NCBI GenBank assembly: GCA_016719895.1
Contig: JADJYG010000015.1
Coordinates: 124,001 to 188,000, forward strand
Length of the DNA stretch: 64,000 nucleotides
Source of the DNA: Saprospirales bacterium
GTDB taxonomy: Bacteria; Bacteroidota; Bacteroidia; Chitinophagales; Saprospiraceae
Reading direction: 5' to 3'
Below the pieces are notes generated by a model, which saw only the letters and a list, made by a program, of their open reading frames with translations, was not told the DNA's origin and searched no databases. Made by a program: the position numbers and the translations under genes. Positions within the stretch are counted from its first letter, which is position 1; every line of letters starts with the position of its first letter. Positions 40,074 to 50,126 of the stretch are shown here, in pieces.

Positions 40074-41597
40074 ATGGAAAAACAAATCATTTGTATTCTG
40101 TTGATTATCTGGTTGCCCTTGCTTACCTGCGCTCAAAAACACGATTACATCTGGGTTACAGGCGATGACAATCAGACGTTTGATACTACGCATGGCGGCC
40201 TGTTGATTGATTTTCATCAAAATCCGGTAAAGGCCTACTATCATTACCGAAATCTTAATATGTTCGTTTTGCAATGCGAGCATCTGTGACACTGCCGGGA
40301 ACTTATTATTTTATACCAACGGTTGCGCCATTGCAGGGGCTGACGACAATATTTTGGAAAACGGAGACGATCTAAACCCAGGCTGGCCACATCAATTACA
40401 TTGTATTAATTACAATGACGGGTATGCATCTGGGATACAAAGCGCGTTGTTTTTACCGTTACCGGAATCTGGTAATAAATATGTATTATTTCATAAAAGT
40501 TATATCATCACTAATAGCCCGGTTGATGTAATAACAGACCAGTTACTTTATTCTACAATTGATTATTCTGACAGCGCAGGTAAAGTGACTGAAAAGAACG
40601 TTGAACTGCTGCACGATACGCTGGCCTTTGGCGAACTCCTGGCGGTCAAACACGCGAACGGGAAAGACTGGTGGGTTGTCACCCCGCGCCGCAACAGCAA
40701 CACGTTTTATGTCCTGAAATTCACCAAAGACGGTATTGTCGACACCCTCCGGCAAACTATAGGGATCAAACCGAAACCGGCCGGCGAAGGGTACGGCCAA
40801 ATTGTGTTTTCGCCCGACGGCAGTAAAGTATACCGCACCAATCCCTTCAACCCCGTCATGGTGTATGACTTTGACCGGGAAGCCGGCGTTTTTACCCATT
40901 TCGACACTATCAGCTTCAAATACGGCAATCAACCGGTCATTGGAGAAATCGGCTGCGCGGTGTCGCCCAATGGACGATTTTTATATTTAAGTTGTCGAAG
41001 GTTGTTTTATCAATTAGACCTTTGATCGTCGGATATCAGCGCTTCCCAATGGTTGTAGCCGAGTGGGATGGTTTTGCTGACCCTTTGCCGACTAAGTTTT
41101 AGCAATGCCAATTGGGTCCCGATTGCAAAATATACGGTCTTGCCGGGGGCGACACCCGCTATTTCCACGTGATCCACTACCCCGACGAACCCGGCCTGGC
41201 TTGCCAGGTGGAGCAACGCGGGCTGCCTTTGCCCACACCAAGCGGCGCGTCGATGCCGTCGTTTCCCAACTACCGCCTGGGGCCGGTGGATAATCCCGGC
41301 TTGCCTTGCTCGCCGGTGGTGAGTGCGGGAGCGGCGCCCGCGGAGGAGGCGGGGGTTTCGGTATACCCCAATCCGGCAAAAGACAACCTTATCATCGAGT
41401 ACGATTTGGGAAAAGAACCGGAATACAGGCTTCTGCTTTTTAATGCGTTCGGCCAGTTAACCCGGACGATCAATCTCTCAAACGAATCCACATCACAGGC
41501 AGTGTCTTTGCATGGGCTTCCTGCAGGCGCCTATTGGTACATAGTATACGATGCACTATCGGGCTCGGTTTCAGGCAAAATCATTATCCATCCATAA
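40074..41597 (+). pseudogene. Tandem T9SS propeller-like protein, copy 1, decayed
   Basis: First of three tandem relatives. Compared with the intact copies it has an extra T in a T run near 40266-40269 (GTTTTGC versus GTTTGC), shifting the frame after NLNMFV. It also has a Trp-to-stop change at 41023 (CTTTGA versus CTTTGG), a one-base loss near 41050, and a TAG near 41099 where copy 3 has TAC. Between these points the body is nearly the same as copy 3 (WWVVTPRRNSNTFYVLKFT, GYGQIVFSPDGSKVYRTN). The C-terminal sorting domain (VSVYPNPAKDNLIIEYDLG) is unlike those of the other copies. Several lesions make an assembly error unlikely. The gene is dead but may serve as a sequence donor. Confidence 0.85.
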
Positions 41598-41664
41598 GGC
41601 ACTATTCACAAGGGCTATCTTGCTCTGGCTGGAGTGCAATGGATAGCCTCCCTACAAATTTGAA

Positions 41665-43179
41665 ATGAAATACCTGCTTTTTTCACTGGCCCTGTTGCCG
41701 TACACCTTGTTTAGTCAAAAGCATGATTACGTGTGGATAAGCGGGGACAGCAATACTCCGAATACGACATCACATGGTGGAATCATCATTGACTTTAATC
41801 AACAACCTTTGACCGCTCAATATAATTATCGCGAGCTGAATATGTTCGTTTGCAATGCGAGCATCTGTGACACTGCCGGGAACTTATTATTTTATACAAA
41901 CGGTTGCGCCATAGCCGGAGCTGACGACAACATTTTGGAAAACGGAAACGATCTAAACCCAGGCTGGCCGCATCAATTGCATTGTGTCAATTATAATGAC
42001 GGTTATGCATCAGGATATCAGAGCGCGTTATTTTTGCCGTTACCGGAATCTGGTAATAAATACGTGTTATTTCATAAAAGTTATATCATTACGGCTAATC
42101 CTGTTGATGTAATAACGGATCAATTACTTTATTCCGCTGTTGATTATTCCGATAACACCGGAAAGGCCATCGAAAAAAACGTGGACGTCCTGCGCGATAC
42201 GTTGGCGTATGGCGAACTCCTGGCGGTCAAACATGCGAACGGGAAAGACTGGTGGGTTGTCACCCCGCGCCGCAACAGCAACACGTTTTATGTCCTGAAA
42301 TTCACCAAAGGCGGTATTGTCGACACCCTCCGGCAAACTATAGGGATCAAACCGAAACCGGCCGGCGAAGGGTACGGCCAAATCGTATTTTCGCCCGACG
42401 GAACCCGGATGTATCGTACCAACCGTGGTGACCCCGTCATGGCGTATGACTTTGACCGGGAGACCGGCGTCTTCACGCATTTTGACACTATCAGTTTCAA
42501 ATACGGCAATCAACCGGTCATTGGAGAAATCGGCTGCGCGGTGTCGCCCAGCGGCCGGTTTTTATACCTGGGGTGCCGGCAGTTGCTCCATCAATTGGAT
42601 CTTTGGTCGCCGGATATCAGTGCTTCCCAACTAGTTGTGGCCGAGTGGGATGGAGTTGCTAACCCCTTTGCTACGCTTTTTTCCCAATTACAGTTAGGCC
42701 CCAATTGCAAAATATACGGCCTTGCCGGGGGCGACACCCGCTATTTCCACGTCATCCACCACCCCGACGAACCCGGCCTGGCTTGTCAGGTGGAGCAACG
42801 TGGGCTGCCCCTGCCGACACCAAGCGGGGCCTCGATGCCGTCGTTTCCCAACTACCGCCTGGGGCCGGTGGATAATCCCGGGTTGCCCTGCTCGCCCGTG
42901 GTGAGTGCGGTTGTGCCGCCCGCGGAGGAGGTGGGGGTTTCGGTATACCCCAATCCGGCTTCAGATCAATTGACTATCCGTTATGATCCCGCGGAAAACG
43001 GGGATCAGACGCTCTTCATTTTTAATAACCTGGGCCAACTGGTGCTGTCGATCTGGATTTCGGGCGATCAAAACCATGTGAATATTCCGACAGACAACCT
43101 GTCAAATGGCATCTATTGGTACCGTGTTGCCGGCAAGCATATGTCTTTGCCAGCCGGCAAGTTTATTGTTCATCGCTAA
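41665..43179 (+). CDS. Tandem T9SS propeller-like protein, copy 2
   Basis: Intact, 504 aa. Signal peptide (YLLFSLALLPYTLFSQ), then KHDYVWISGDSNTPNTTSHG. Its first 65 residues differ clearly from copies 1 and 3, and from NMFVCNASICDTAGNLLFYT onward it is nearly identical to them. Blades such as GQIVFSPDGTRMYRTNRGDP and IGCAVSPSGRFLYLGCRQ suggest a beta-propeller. GASMPSFPNYRLGPVDNPGL precedes the linker. The sorting domain (VYPNPASDQLTIRYDPAENG ... LFIFNNLGQLVLSIWI) is almost the same as that of the metzincin at 36097. Surface export by T9SS is supported; the ligand is unknown. Confidence 0.85.
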   Translation: MKYLLFSLALLPYTLFSQKHDYVWISGDSNTPNTTSHGGIIIDFNQQPLTAQYNYRELNMFVCNASICDTAGNLLFYTNGCAIAGADDNILENGNDLNPGWPHQLHCVNYNDGYASGYQSALFLPLPESGNKYVLFHKSYIITANPVDVITDQLLYSAVDYSDNTGKAIEKNVDVLRDTLAYGELLAVKHANGKDWWVVTPRRNSNTFYVLKFTKGGIVDTLRQTIGIKPKPAGEGYGQIVFSPDGTRMYRTNRGDPVMAYDFDRETGVFTHFDTISFKYGNQPVIGEIGCAVSPSGRFLYLGCRQLLHQLDLWSPDISASQLVVAEWDGVANPFATLFSQLQLGPNCKIYGLAGGDTRYFHVIHHPDEPGLACQVEQRGLPLPTPSGASMPSFPNYRLGPVDNPGLPCSPVVSAVVPPAEEVGVSVYPNPASDQLTIRYDPAENGDQTLFIFNNLGQLVLSIWISGDQNHVNIPTDNLSNGIYWYRVAGKHMSLPAGKFIVHR

Positions 43180-43251
43180 AACCGTAAAGTTACTCTGGGG
43201 ATACTTCACCTTTCATATGTGTGGGGTATGTCGATTTTTGATTCCCAAATT

Positions 43252-44775
43252 ATGAAAAGGATATTTCTAAGCCTGTTCTTTTTTGTCGGCCTGCCATTGC
43301 TTACCTGCGCTCAAAAACACGATTACATCTGGATTTCAGGTGATGACAATCAGACGTTTGATACTACGCACGGCGGCCTGTTGATTGATTTTCATCAAAA
43401 TCCAGTAAAGGCATATTATCATTACCGAAATCTTAATATGTTCGTTTGTAATGCGAGCATCTGTGACACTGCCGGAAACTTATTATTTTATACAAACGGT
43501 TGCGCCATTGCAGGGGCTGACGACAACATTTTGGAAAACGGAGACGATCTAAACCCAGGCTGGCCACATCAATTACATTGTATTAATTACAATGACGGGT
43601 ATGCATCAGGGATACAAAGCGCGTTGTTTTTACCGTTGCCAGAATCTGGTAATAAATATGTATTATTTCATAAAAGTTATATCATCACTAATAGCCCGGT
43701 TGATGTAATAACAGACCAGTTACTTTATTCCACAATTGATTATTCCGACAACGCCGGTAAAGTCGCTGAAAAGAACGTTGAACTGCTGCACGATACGCTG
43801 GCCTTTGGCGAACTACTCGCGACAAAACACGCGAACGGGAAAGACTGGTGGATTGTCACCCCGCGCCGCAACAGCAACACGTTTTATGTCCTGAAATTCA
43901 CCAAAGACGGCATTGTCGACACCCTCTGGCAAACCATAGGGATTAAACCTGCTCCTGCCGGCGAAGGGTACGGCCAGATTGTGTTTTCCCCCGACGGCAG
44001 TAAAGTATACCGTACCAATCCCTTCAACCCCGTCATGGTGTATGACTTTGACCGGGAAACCGGCGCCTTCACGCATTTTGACACCATCAGTTTCAATTAC
44101 GGCAATCAGCCGGTCATTGGAGAAATCGGCTGCGCGGTGTCGCCCAGCGGCCAATTTTTATATCTGGGGTGCCGGCGCTTGCTTTACCAATTGGATCTCT
44201 GGGCGCCGGACATCACCGCCTCCCAAACAACGATAGCCGAGTGGGACGGTTTTGCGGCGCCTATTCCGACTCAATTTTACCAAATGCAGCTGGGCCCCGA
44301 TTGCAAAATATACGGCCTTGCCGGGGGCGACACCCGCTATTTCCACGTGATCCACTACCCCGACGAACCCGGCCTGGCTTGTCAGGTGGAGCAGCGTGGG
44401 CTGCCCCTGCCGACGCCGAGCGGAGCCTCGATGCCCTCGTTTCCCAACTACCGCCTGGGGCCGGTGGATAATCCTGGCTTGCCTTGCTCGCCCGTGGTGA
44501 GCGCGGGAGCGGCGCCTGTGGGGGCGGCGGGGGTTTTGGTGTACCCCAATCCGGTGCGTACGACATTGAAGATACTTGCCGGCCGGCGATGCGCCGGGCC
44601 TATGCGCCTGCGCCTGTTCGACCTGGCGGGCCGGCCGGTGCTGGAGCGAGTGTTCGATCCATTGGAGGCAGTTACCGAAATAGATGTGGGGGAATTGCCG
44701 GGCGGGGCATATTTTTTTGAGCTGAAATACCGGGGATTAGAACGACAGGTGGGAAAAATAATGCTAATGAAATGA
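43252..44775 (+). CDS. Tandem T9SS propeller-like protein, copy 3
   Basis: Intact, 507 aa from the ATG at 43252 (MKRIFLSLFFFVGLPLLTCA signal peptide). N-terminal KHDYIWISGDDNQTFDTTHG matches copy 1 rather than copy 2. The propeller-like body and GASMPSFPNYRLGPVDNPGL are shared by all three. After VLVYPNP the sorting domain is unrelated in sequence to the others (TLKILAGRRCAGPMRLRLFD ... GGAYFFELKYRGLERQVGK). The three genes lie head to tail with gaps of about 70 bp, fitting recent duplication. No promoter of standard form was found for this copy. Confidence 0.85.
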   Translation: MKRIFLSLFFFVGLPLLTCAQKHDYIWISGDDNQTFDTTHGGLLIDFHQNPVKAYYHYRNLNMFVCNASICDTAGNLLFYTNGCAIAGADDNILENGDDLNPGWPHQLHCINYNDGYASGIQSALFLPLPESGNKYVLFHKSYIITNSPVDVITDQLLYSTIDYSDNAGKVAEKNVELLHDTLAFGELLATKHANGKDWWIVTPRRNSNTFYVLKFTKDGIVDTLWQTIGIKPAPAGEGYGQIVFSPDGSKVYRTNPFNPVMVYDFDRETGAFTHFDTISFNYGNQPVIGEIGCAVSPSGQFLYLGCRRLLYQLDLWAPDITASQTTIAEWDGFAAPIPTQFYQMQLGPDCKIYGLAGGDTRYFHVIHYPDEPGLACQVEQRGLPLPTPSGASMPSFPNYRLGPVDNPGLPCSPVVSAGAAPVGAAGVLVYPNPVRTTLKILAGRRCAGPMRLRLFDLAGRPVLERVFDPLEAVTEIDVGELPGGAYFFELKYRGLERQVGKIMLMK

Positions 44776-44824
44776 ACAAAACGTAATAGCGTGGCATTGT
44801 GCACAATGGTGACCAAAAATCAGA

Positions 44825-44832
44825 TATTTTTG
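44825..44832 (+). promoter_or_regulatory. -7 promoter element for the OsmC gene
   Basis: TATTTTTG matches TAnnTTTG and lies 5 bp before the ATG at 44838, implying a nearly leaderless transcript. A TTG at 44797-44799 is 25 bp upstream, slightly far. Confidence 0.45.
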
Positions 44833-44837
44833 CCCGC

Positions 44838-45242
44838 ATGTCCACCATACTCTCCGGCGCCATCGGCGCCGATCATTACCGCGCCACCCTGCACACTGGC
44901 CGCCATCAATGGCACGCCGACGAAAAATCCGAAAACGGCGGCGCCGATACCGCTCCCACGCCCAGCGAGCTCCTGCTGAGCGCCTTGGCCGCCTGCAAGC
45001 TCATCACCCTGCGCATGTACGCCGACCGCAAGGAATGGCCTGTGACGCGCATCAGCATCGAACTGGAGATGGATGCGGACTACGCCGCCCGCCCGGCCCG
45101 CACCCACATCCGCTGCCGCCTCCATGCCGAAGGTGTGCTGGATGAGGAACAACGCCAACGCCTGGTGGCCATAGCCGACAAATGCCCCACGCACCGCCTC
45201 CTGACGGGAGAACTGGCCATCGAATCTGTTTGGGGAACGTAG
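44838..45242 (+). CDS. OsmC family protein
   Basis: 134-aa member of the OsmC/Ohr superfamily of thiol peroxidases that reduce organic hydroperoxides. The hallmark segment APTPSELLLSALAACKLITL contains the first catalytic Cys, and ADKCPTHRLL the second; both are present. HADEKSENGGADTAPTP is the usual approach to the active site. The ATG at 44838 is chosen because the -7 element lies directly before it. It is a single gene between the tandem T9SS genes and a secreted propeller-like gene. Confidence 0.9.
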   Translation: MSTILSGAIGADHYRATLHTGRHQWHADEKSENGGADTAPTPSELLLSALAACKLITLRMYADRKEWPVTRISIELEMDADYAARPARTHIRCRLHAEGVLDEEQRQRLVAIADKCPTHRLLTGELAIESVWGT

Positions 45243-45380
45243 GCCCCGGTTTCCAAACCTTATGCCCCACACCCCGACCGGCCGCACTGACCCGCCTGGC
45301 ATGTGCATTGAATCATTTGCAACAAGCATTTGCCCCATGCGGGTTATTTTAGCCGGCGTATTTGCAAAATATCTCCGGCC

Positions 45381-47030
45381 ATGCAAAACCCTTCGTTGTT
45401 TTCAAAATTTACATGCTGGCGCGCCTGCCTGCTGGCGGGCCTGTTTTTCCCGGGCATCCTGCCCGCCCAGCCGGCAGAAATCAAGTGGTTGCCGCCGGTC
45501 CGCTCGTCCAAAGACCAGCACACCCTGGCGCTGCTCCGGGCCGGCGACGACGGGTTTTACCTGCTCCGTTGGCAGGATAGTCGCACGGACGCCAAAGGCA
45601 ACCGCACACCCGCCCTGCCTATCCTGACTGCGCTCACGCCCGGCGGCGACCGCCTGCACGACGCGCCTCTACCCGGTTTTGCCGAAGGCCGGATGGATTT
45701 TCGCTTCGCCCTGGCCAACGACAGCGTGCTGCTGGCGGTGTATGAAGCGCCCAACAGCGCCGGCACACAAACGCTGTTCGCCCGGCGACTCAACCTGGCC
45801 GCGCGCAAATGGTCGGCCGAACCCCAGGTGGTTTTCACCGACGCATCGGGTCGCGCCCCGGCATTTGCCACGGCCTGGTACAGCCGCTCGGCCGACGGCA
45901 GCCACTATTGCCTGTACCGCCTGTCGGGTGGAACTGCATACCGGGCTGCCCTGGCGGTGCTCGACCGCGACTTCCGCACGGTTTGGCAGCGCCAGGCGGA
46001 GTTGCCGGCGCCCAAAGGCCAGATGGTGCTGCGCCAGGCCTTGTGCACCAACAGCGGCGCCGTACTGGTGCACGGGCAGCTGTTCGACACGGGCAGCCCC
46101 GGCCGGCCCTACGAAGCGCCGCCTGCAGTCAGCCTGCCCGATGGCCGCCCGTTTTCCAGGCAAGCCGAATGGACCGGCGCCGCGCCGGCAATATCCAACG
46201 CCCTGTTCCTACTGGGCTCGGGCAACGGCGACCCCACCGCGTTCTACCCCAATACCGGCAAAAAATACACCCCTTCGTTTGAGATCGCAGAAGGACCCGA
46301 CAGCCGCCTGTACGCCGCGGGCTTGTCCAGCAACGCCAACAACGAGCAGGCCGAGGCATACTTTGTATACGCTATAGACCCGGAAAAACGTACGGCTAGC
46401 TTTCTGCAAAACGCCGCCCTGCCCGGCGCCGTCCGGAAGGCATACCTGAGCGAAAAAGCCGCAGCAAAAAAAGAACCCGTTGAGGGCCTTGCCCTCCGTT
46501 GGTTGCACTGGGCAGCCGACGGTACGCCCTGGATGCTCGCCGAACGCCAATACCCCGATGCGAACCCCGGCAGAGTAGAACAAGCCGCCCTGCTCCGCCT
46601 GGACAGCAGCTACCGGATAGGCGCCGTCCGAACCATCGAAAAATACCAGCGCCTGCCAGCTGGCACGGCGCAATGTTTCGCCTCTGTCGGTCCACGGCCC
46701 GGCCCCAAAAGCGGGTGGTGGCTGCTCTGGAACGAAGGCAGCTGGCCCAACGCCAAAATTATGCTGACGGAATGCCGCTCGGGCGGCGCGCCCATGCACC
46801 ACGTATTGGACGCTTCCTCGAATTCCAATGTGTCGCTGCTGCCGCATACGCTTCAACTATTCGGCAACCGCTGGTATTTTGTGGGGGAAAGCGAATACCG
46901 CGAGCGAGTGCGCGTGGGGATACTGGAAGGAGCAGAAAAGGAAAACGGTAAACGGAGGGAGGTTGCCGGCCCGGCAGTTTGTAAAAATATACGCCGGAGC
47001 GTATTCGTATGCCCCAATATTCATCCCTAA
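45381..47030 (+). CDS. Secreted propeller-like hypothetical protein, 549 aa
   Basis: Signal peptide CWRACLLAGLFFPGILPAQ, then repeated strands such as HTLALLRAGDDGFYLLRWQ, DFRFALANDSVLLAVYEAP and RWLHWAADGTPWMLAERQYP, suggesting a beta-propeller or sandwich. It resembles in style the secreted protein encoded at 48056-49516, without obvious close identity. The final 20 residues (PAVCKNIRRSVFVCPNIHP) look unlike the rest and may be a shifted end. There is no T9SS domain. Its stop overlaps the end of convergent thiL by 4 bp. The ATG at 45381 is chosen by signal-peptide position. Confidence 0.65.
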   Translation: MQNPSLFSKFTCWRACLLAGLFFPGILPAQPAEIKWLPPVRSSKDQHTLALLRAGDDGFYLLRWQDSRTDAKGNRTPALPILTALTPGGDRLHDAPLPGFAEGRMDFRFALANDSVLLAVYEAPNSAGTQTLFARRLNLAARKWSAEPQVVFTDASGRAPAFATAWYSRSADGSHYCLYRLSGGTAYRAALAVLDRDFRTVWQRQAELPAPKGQMVLRQALCTNSGAVLVHGQLFDTGSPGRPYEAPPAVSLPDGRPFSRQAEWTGAAPAISNALFLLGSGNGDPTAFYPNTGKKYTPSFEIAEGPDSRLYAAGLSSNANNEQAEAYFVYAIDPEKRTASFLQNAALPGAVRKAYLSEKAAAKKEPVEGLALRWLHWAADGTPWMLAERQYPDANPGRVEQAALLRLDSSYRIGAVRTIEKYQRLPAGTAQCFASVGPRPGPKSGWWLLWNEGSWPNAKIMLTECRSGGAPMHHVLDASSNSNVSLLPHTLQLFGNRWYFVGESEYRERVRVGILEGAEKENGKRREVAGPAVCKNIRRSVFVCPNIHP

Positions 47031-48043
47031 AAATGCCGCCACCCCTGCGCCTTCAAATCGTGCAAATTCCCGCCCTTGGTATTGAGTTTGACGCCGTCGG
47101 CGGCGGCGAGGATTTCCCCGGCGATGTAGATATCGGGCAGGAAGCGGACTTTGTCGGTGTCTTTAGGATCGATAGTGAAGAGCAGCTCGTAGTCCTCGCC
47201 GCCATTGAGGGCGCAGGTAATGGGGTCGAGTTTGAACTGGAGCGCCATCAGCTGGGCATCCGGGTGTATGGGTACCCCACTTTCTTCGATCAGGGCGCCC
47301 ACGTTGCTTTGTTTGCAGATATGGAACAGGTCGGACGAAAGGCCGTCGGAAATGTCGATCATCGCCGTGGGCACCAGGTCGTTCTGGCGGAAAGCTTCGA
47401 TCATGTCGCGGCGGGCTTCGGGTTTCAGGTGGCGCCCGACGATATATTTTTGATCTTCCAGGTTGGGCTGCAGGTCGGGGTGTTCGAGCCAGATGCGTTT
47501 TTCGCGTTCCAGCAGTTGCAGGCCCAGGTAGGCCGCACCCAGATCGCCGCTGATGCAGATCAGGTCGCCGACACGGGCGCCGCTGCGGTAGCTGAGGCGT
47601 TGCCGTTCGCCCTGTCCGATCGCCGTCACGCTGATGATCATGCCGCGGGGCGATGAGGTGGTGTCGCCGCCCACCAGGTCCACCGCGTAGGTTTCGCAGG
47701 CTGCGCGAATGCCGGCGTAGAGCTCGTCGAGCGCTTCCACGGAGTATTTACCCGATATCGCAAGCGATACGGTGATTTGCCGGGGGCAGGCGTTCATGGC
47801 GTAGATATCGGACAGGTTGACCACTACGGCCTTGTAGCCCAGGTGTTTGAGCGGCGTGTAAGCCAGGTCGAAGTGAATGCCTTCCACGAGCATGTCGGTG
47901 CTGACCACCGTGCAGAAGCCGTCGTTGTCGATCACGGCGGCATCGTCGCCAACCCCTTTAAGCGTTGAGGGCTGGGTGATAGGGAATGCGTTGGTAAGGC
48001 GTTCGATCAGGCCGAACTCACCGAGGGTGTTTACGTCAGTCAT
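47027..48043 (-). CDS. thiL: Thiamine-monophosphate kinase
   Basis: ThiL makes thiamine pyrophosphate from thiamine phosphate and ATP. The 338-aa protein shows the N-terminal GEFGLIERLT, the metal/ATP-binding GVGDDAAVIDND, DMLVEGIHFDL, the VVVNLSDIYAMNACP turn, LVGGDTTSSP, MIDISDGLSSDLFHIC and NGGEDYELLFT. All are the standard PurM-superfamily ThiL motifs. It begins 12 bp after the stop of a secreted-protein gene in the same direction, so they may be one transcript. TPP from this pathway is the cofactor of the ILVBL-like enzyme at 50595. Confidence 0.95.
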   Translation of the reverse strand: MTDVNTLGEFGLIERLTNAFPITQPSTLKGVGDDAAVIDNDGFCTVVSTDMLVEGIHFDLAYTPLKHLGYKAVVVNLSDIYAMNACPRQITVSLAISGKYSVEALDELYAGIRAACETYAVDLVGGDTTSSPRGMIISVTAIGQGERQRLSYRSGARVGDLICISGDLGAAYLGLQLLEREKRIWLEHPDLQPNLEDQKYIVGRHLKPEARRDMIEAFRQNDLVPTAMIDISDGLSSDLFHICKQSNVGALIEESGVPIHPDAQLMALQFKLDPITCALNGGEDYELLFTIDPKDTDKVRFLPDIYIAGEILAAADGVKLNTKGGNLHDLKAQGWRHF

Positions 48044-48055
48044 GGACGCAAATCT

Positions 48056-49516
48056 TCAAAATTTTAGCAGAACCAGGCGCAATTTATTTCGAAACTCCGA
48101 GGGCACCAGGCATTCGTTGGCGTTGAGCTGAATCCCGTCGCGAAAGCGCAGGCGCAGGTTTTGGCCGAAGGTGTTCAGGAGGCTGTTCCGGTCGAAGTCG
48201 CCAATGGGCGATACGACGTATTCGCTGCACGTGTTCTCGTATTTGATTTCGTCATTAAACATAAAGTGGAGTTTGTCGGGGGTCTGCATCATGAAATACG
48301 ATGAAAACGTCGCCTCGTCGTCCTGCGAGTATTGTTTTTTATGCAAAACCGTGGTCCAATGCGGCGCGCCGTTGGGTTGCAGGGCCACGAGCAGCAGGTC
48401 GTCGTAGTAATAATCCACAATGAAGCGCATCCCGTCGCGCCAAAACCCGCGTCCGGCGGCGGTGCCCCGTTGAATTTCATGGTGCCGCTCGGCTACCAGC
48501 AGCGCGCCGCCGTCGTGGCGGAGGATCAATTGCCGGATGCCGGCGTCCCCAATACCCTTGTTGTCGTCCGCCACGTCTTTGCGGCGCAGGATCGACACGA
48601 CTTTATCGGTGAATGCTTCGTAGTGCAACAGCGGGGCGCCGCCCCAGAGCGGGATGCGGACGAAAAACACGCCATTGGCGCGGTCGCGGTTTCGGTCGGA
48701 GTACAAACCGGCGCCGACCAGGCTGTTGTTCCGGTTGTCGTAGGTAAACAGGACATCGGTGGTCAGGAAATCGGGCAGGGCCAACTGCTCCAGCTGATCG
48801 GGGCCGGCGTGCACCTGCATGATATGATAGGCATGCGCTTCGAGCCGCGAACGCCGGTTGTTGTGTTCTGTGACCAAAAAGAAATGCCCGGAGTTGCTGA
48901 CCGTCATCGACTGGATGTTCGAATCGTAGTAGCTCTCATCAATCTGCAAAACCTTGTCCCAAAGCACCTGCATATTGTCGAGCCGGAAACAAGTAGCTTC
49001 CATGCGGGTTCGTTCCGCGGTGTTCAGGGCTACCAGGCAATTTTTGTCTTCGCTGTGCAATACTTCAACAGCCGGCGCCGAAAACATACGCTCGCCATAG
49101 TTTTTCACCGTGATACTATCGATCAAATTCGCACCGGCATCGTACTTGTGCACATGCAGGGTGGTGACCCCACGCCGGCGTTTTTTGTACACGATGGAAA
49201 AATCACTCCTGCCGCCCGACACGCTCAGCACCTGAATACCGCTCTTGTCGAGGTCTTCCAGTTTGCGGTTCCACGACAGCCGCATTTGGTTGTCAAAGGC
49301 CTGGATTTCAAACTCGTCATATTTTTCGCGAAACAATAAAATGCGGTCTTTCAACCGGCCGATAAGTTCGTAGCCGTAGTCATTGCGCAAGGCAATAGGT
49401 TCGGAAATCAGCAAACTACCCTGGCTGAAAGCCGGTACTCCAGCCGCCAACAGGGCCAGAAGGGTGAAAGCAAAATGGAAAATACCGTTTGAAGGGTCAA
49501 AAATTGTTTTTTTCAT
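48056..49516 (-). CDS. Secreted propeller-like hypothetical protein, 486 aa
   Basis: Signal peptide FAFTLLALLAAGVPAFSQG, then a beta-rich chain with ELIGRLKDRILLFREKYDEF, IQAFDNQMRLSWNRKLE, CLVALNTAERTRMEATCF and IRQLILRHDGGALLVAERH. The alternation of strand and 'value readout' motifs suggests a propeller. No sorting domain or named family is seen. Similar long secreted proteins of unknown role are frequent in Saprospiria. thiL follows it by 12 bp. The ATG is set by the signal peptide. Confidence 0.65.
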   Translation of the reverse strand: MKKTIFDPSNGIFHFAFTLLALLAAGVPAFSQGSLLISEPIALRNDYGYELIGRLKDRILLFREKYDEFEIQAFDNQMRLSWNRKLEDLDKSGIQVLSVSGGRSDFSIVYKKRRRGVTTLHVHKYDAGANLIDSITVKNYGERMFSAPAVEVLHSEDKNCLVALNTAERTRMEATCFRLDNMQVLWDKVLQIDESYYDSNIQSMTVSNSGHFFLVTEHNNRRSRLEAHAYHIMQVHAGPDQLEQLALPDFLTTDVLFTYDNRNNSLVGAGLYSDRNRDRANGVFFVRIPLWGGAPLLHYEAFTDKVVSILRRKDVADDNKGIGDAGIRQLILRHDGGALLVAERHHEIQRGTAAGRGFWRDGMRFIVDYYYDDLLLVALQPNGAPHWTTVLHKKQYSQDDEATFSSYFMMQTPDKLHFMFNDEIKYENTCSEYVVSPIGDFDRNSLLNTFGQNLRLRFRDGIQLNANECLVPSEFRNKLRLVLLKF

Positions 49517-49646
49517 ATGCCGATGCCCGGGTTATCTGTTCTCAAATTTCCGCATTTTTTTTAGTTACCGGGTGAATAAAAAGCGCAGAAAGCCTAATTT
49601 TACCAGTAGCCGCGGAGAACCAGGCAATCCATCTACGCACACAGCT

Positions 49647-50102
49647 ATGCGCATTCTGATTATCAACGGCCCCAACTTAAATTTGTTGGGGCGCCGCGAA
49701 CCCGAAATTTACGGCCCGCTCAGTTTTGAAGAATATTTTCAACAATTGAAAACGCGTTTTGGCGGCCTGCACCTGGAATATTTCCAAAGCAACCACGAAG
49801 GCGCTATTCTGGACAAATTGCACGATGCCGGCATGCGAGCCGACGGGGTGGTGCTGAACGCCGGTGCTTTTGCGCACACCTCCATCGCCATTGCCGATGC
49901 CGTAGCTGCCATCCGGACGCCCACCGTGGAGGTGCATATCAGCAATGTATTTGCCCGTGAGGCCTACCGCCACCAAGCGTATCTCTCGGCCAAGTGCGAC
50001 GGTTGTATCACCGGGTTGGGCCTGGAAGGATATGCCCTGGCCATCGAATACCTTGCGCACCGGTTTCGGAGCGCCCAGACGCTGGAAGGCCCGCAAGTTT
50101 GA
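49647..50102 (+). CDS. aroQ: 3-dehydroquinate dehydratase, type II
   Basis: Type II dehydroquinase of the shikimate pathway, 151 aa. ILIINGPNLNLLGRREPEIY contains the catalytic Tyr and Arg loop, FQSNHEGAILDKLHDA and LNAGAFAHTSIAIADA are substrate-binding, and VEVHISNVFAREAYRHQ carries the catalytic His. The ATG at 49647 starts the family N-terminus. A near-consensus -7 (TAATTTTA) is about 55 bp upstream in the gap with the divergent secreted-protein gene. Confidence 0.95.
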   Translation: MRILIINGPNLNLLGRREPEIYGPLSFEEYFQQLKTRFGGLHLEYFQSNHEGAILDKLHDAGMRADGVVLNAGAFAHTSIAIADAVAAIRTPTVEVHISNVFAREAYRHQAYLSAKCDGCITGLGLEGYALAIEYLAHRFRSAQTLEGPQV

Positions 50103-50126
50103 ATATGCCCCTCCGGCACAAGTGTC

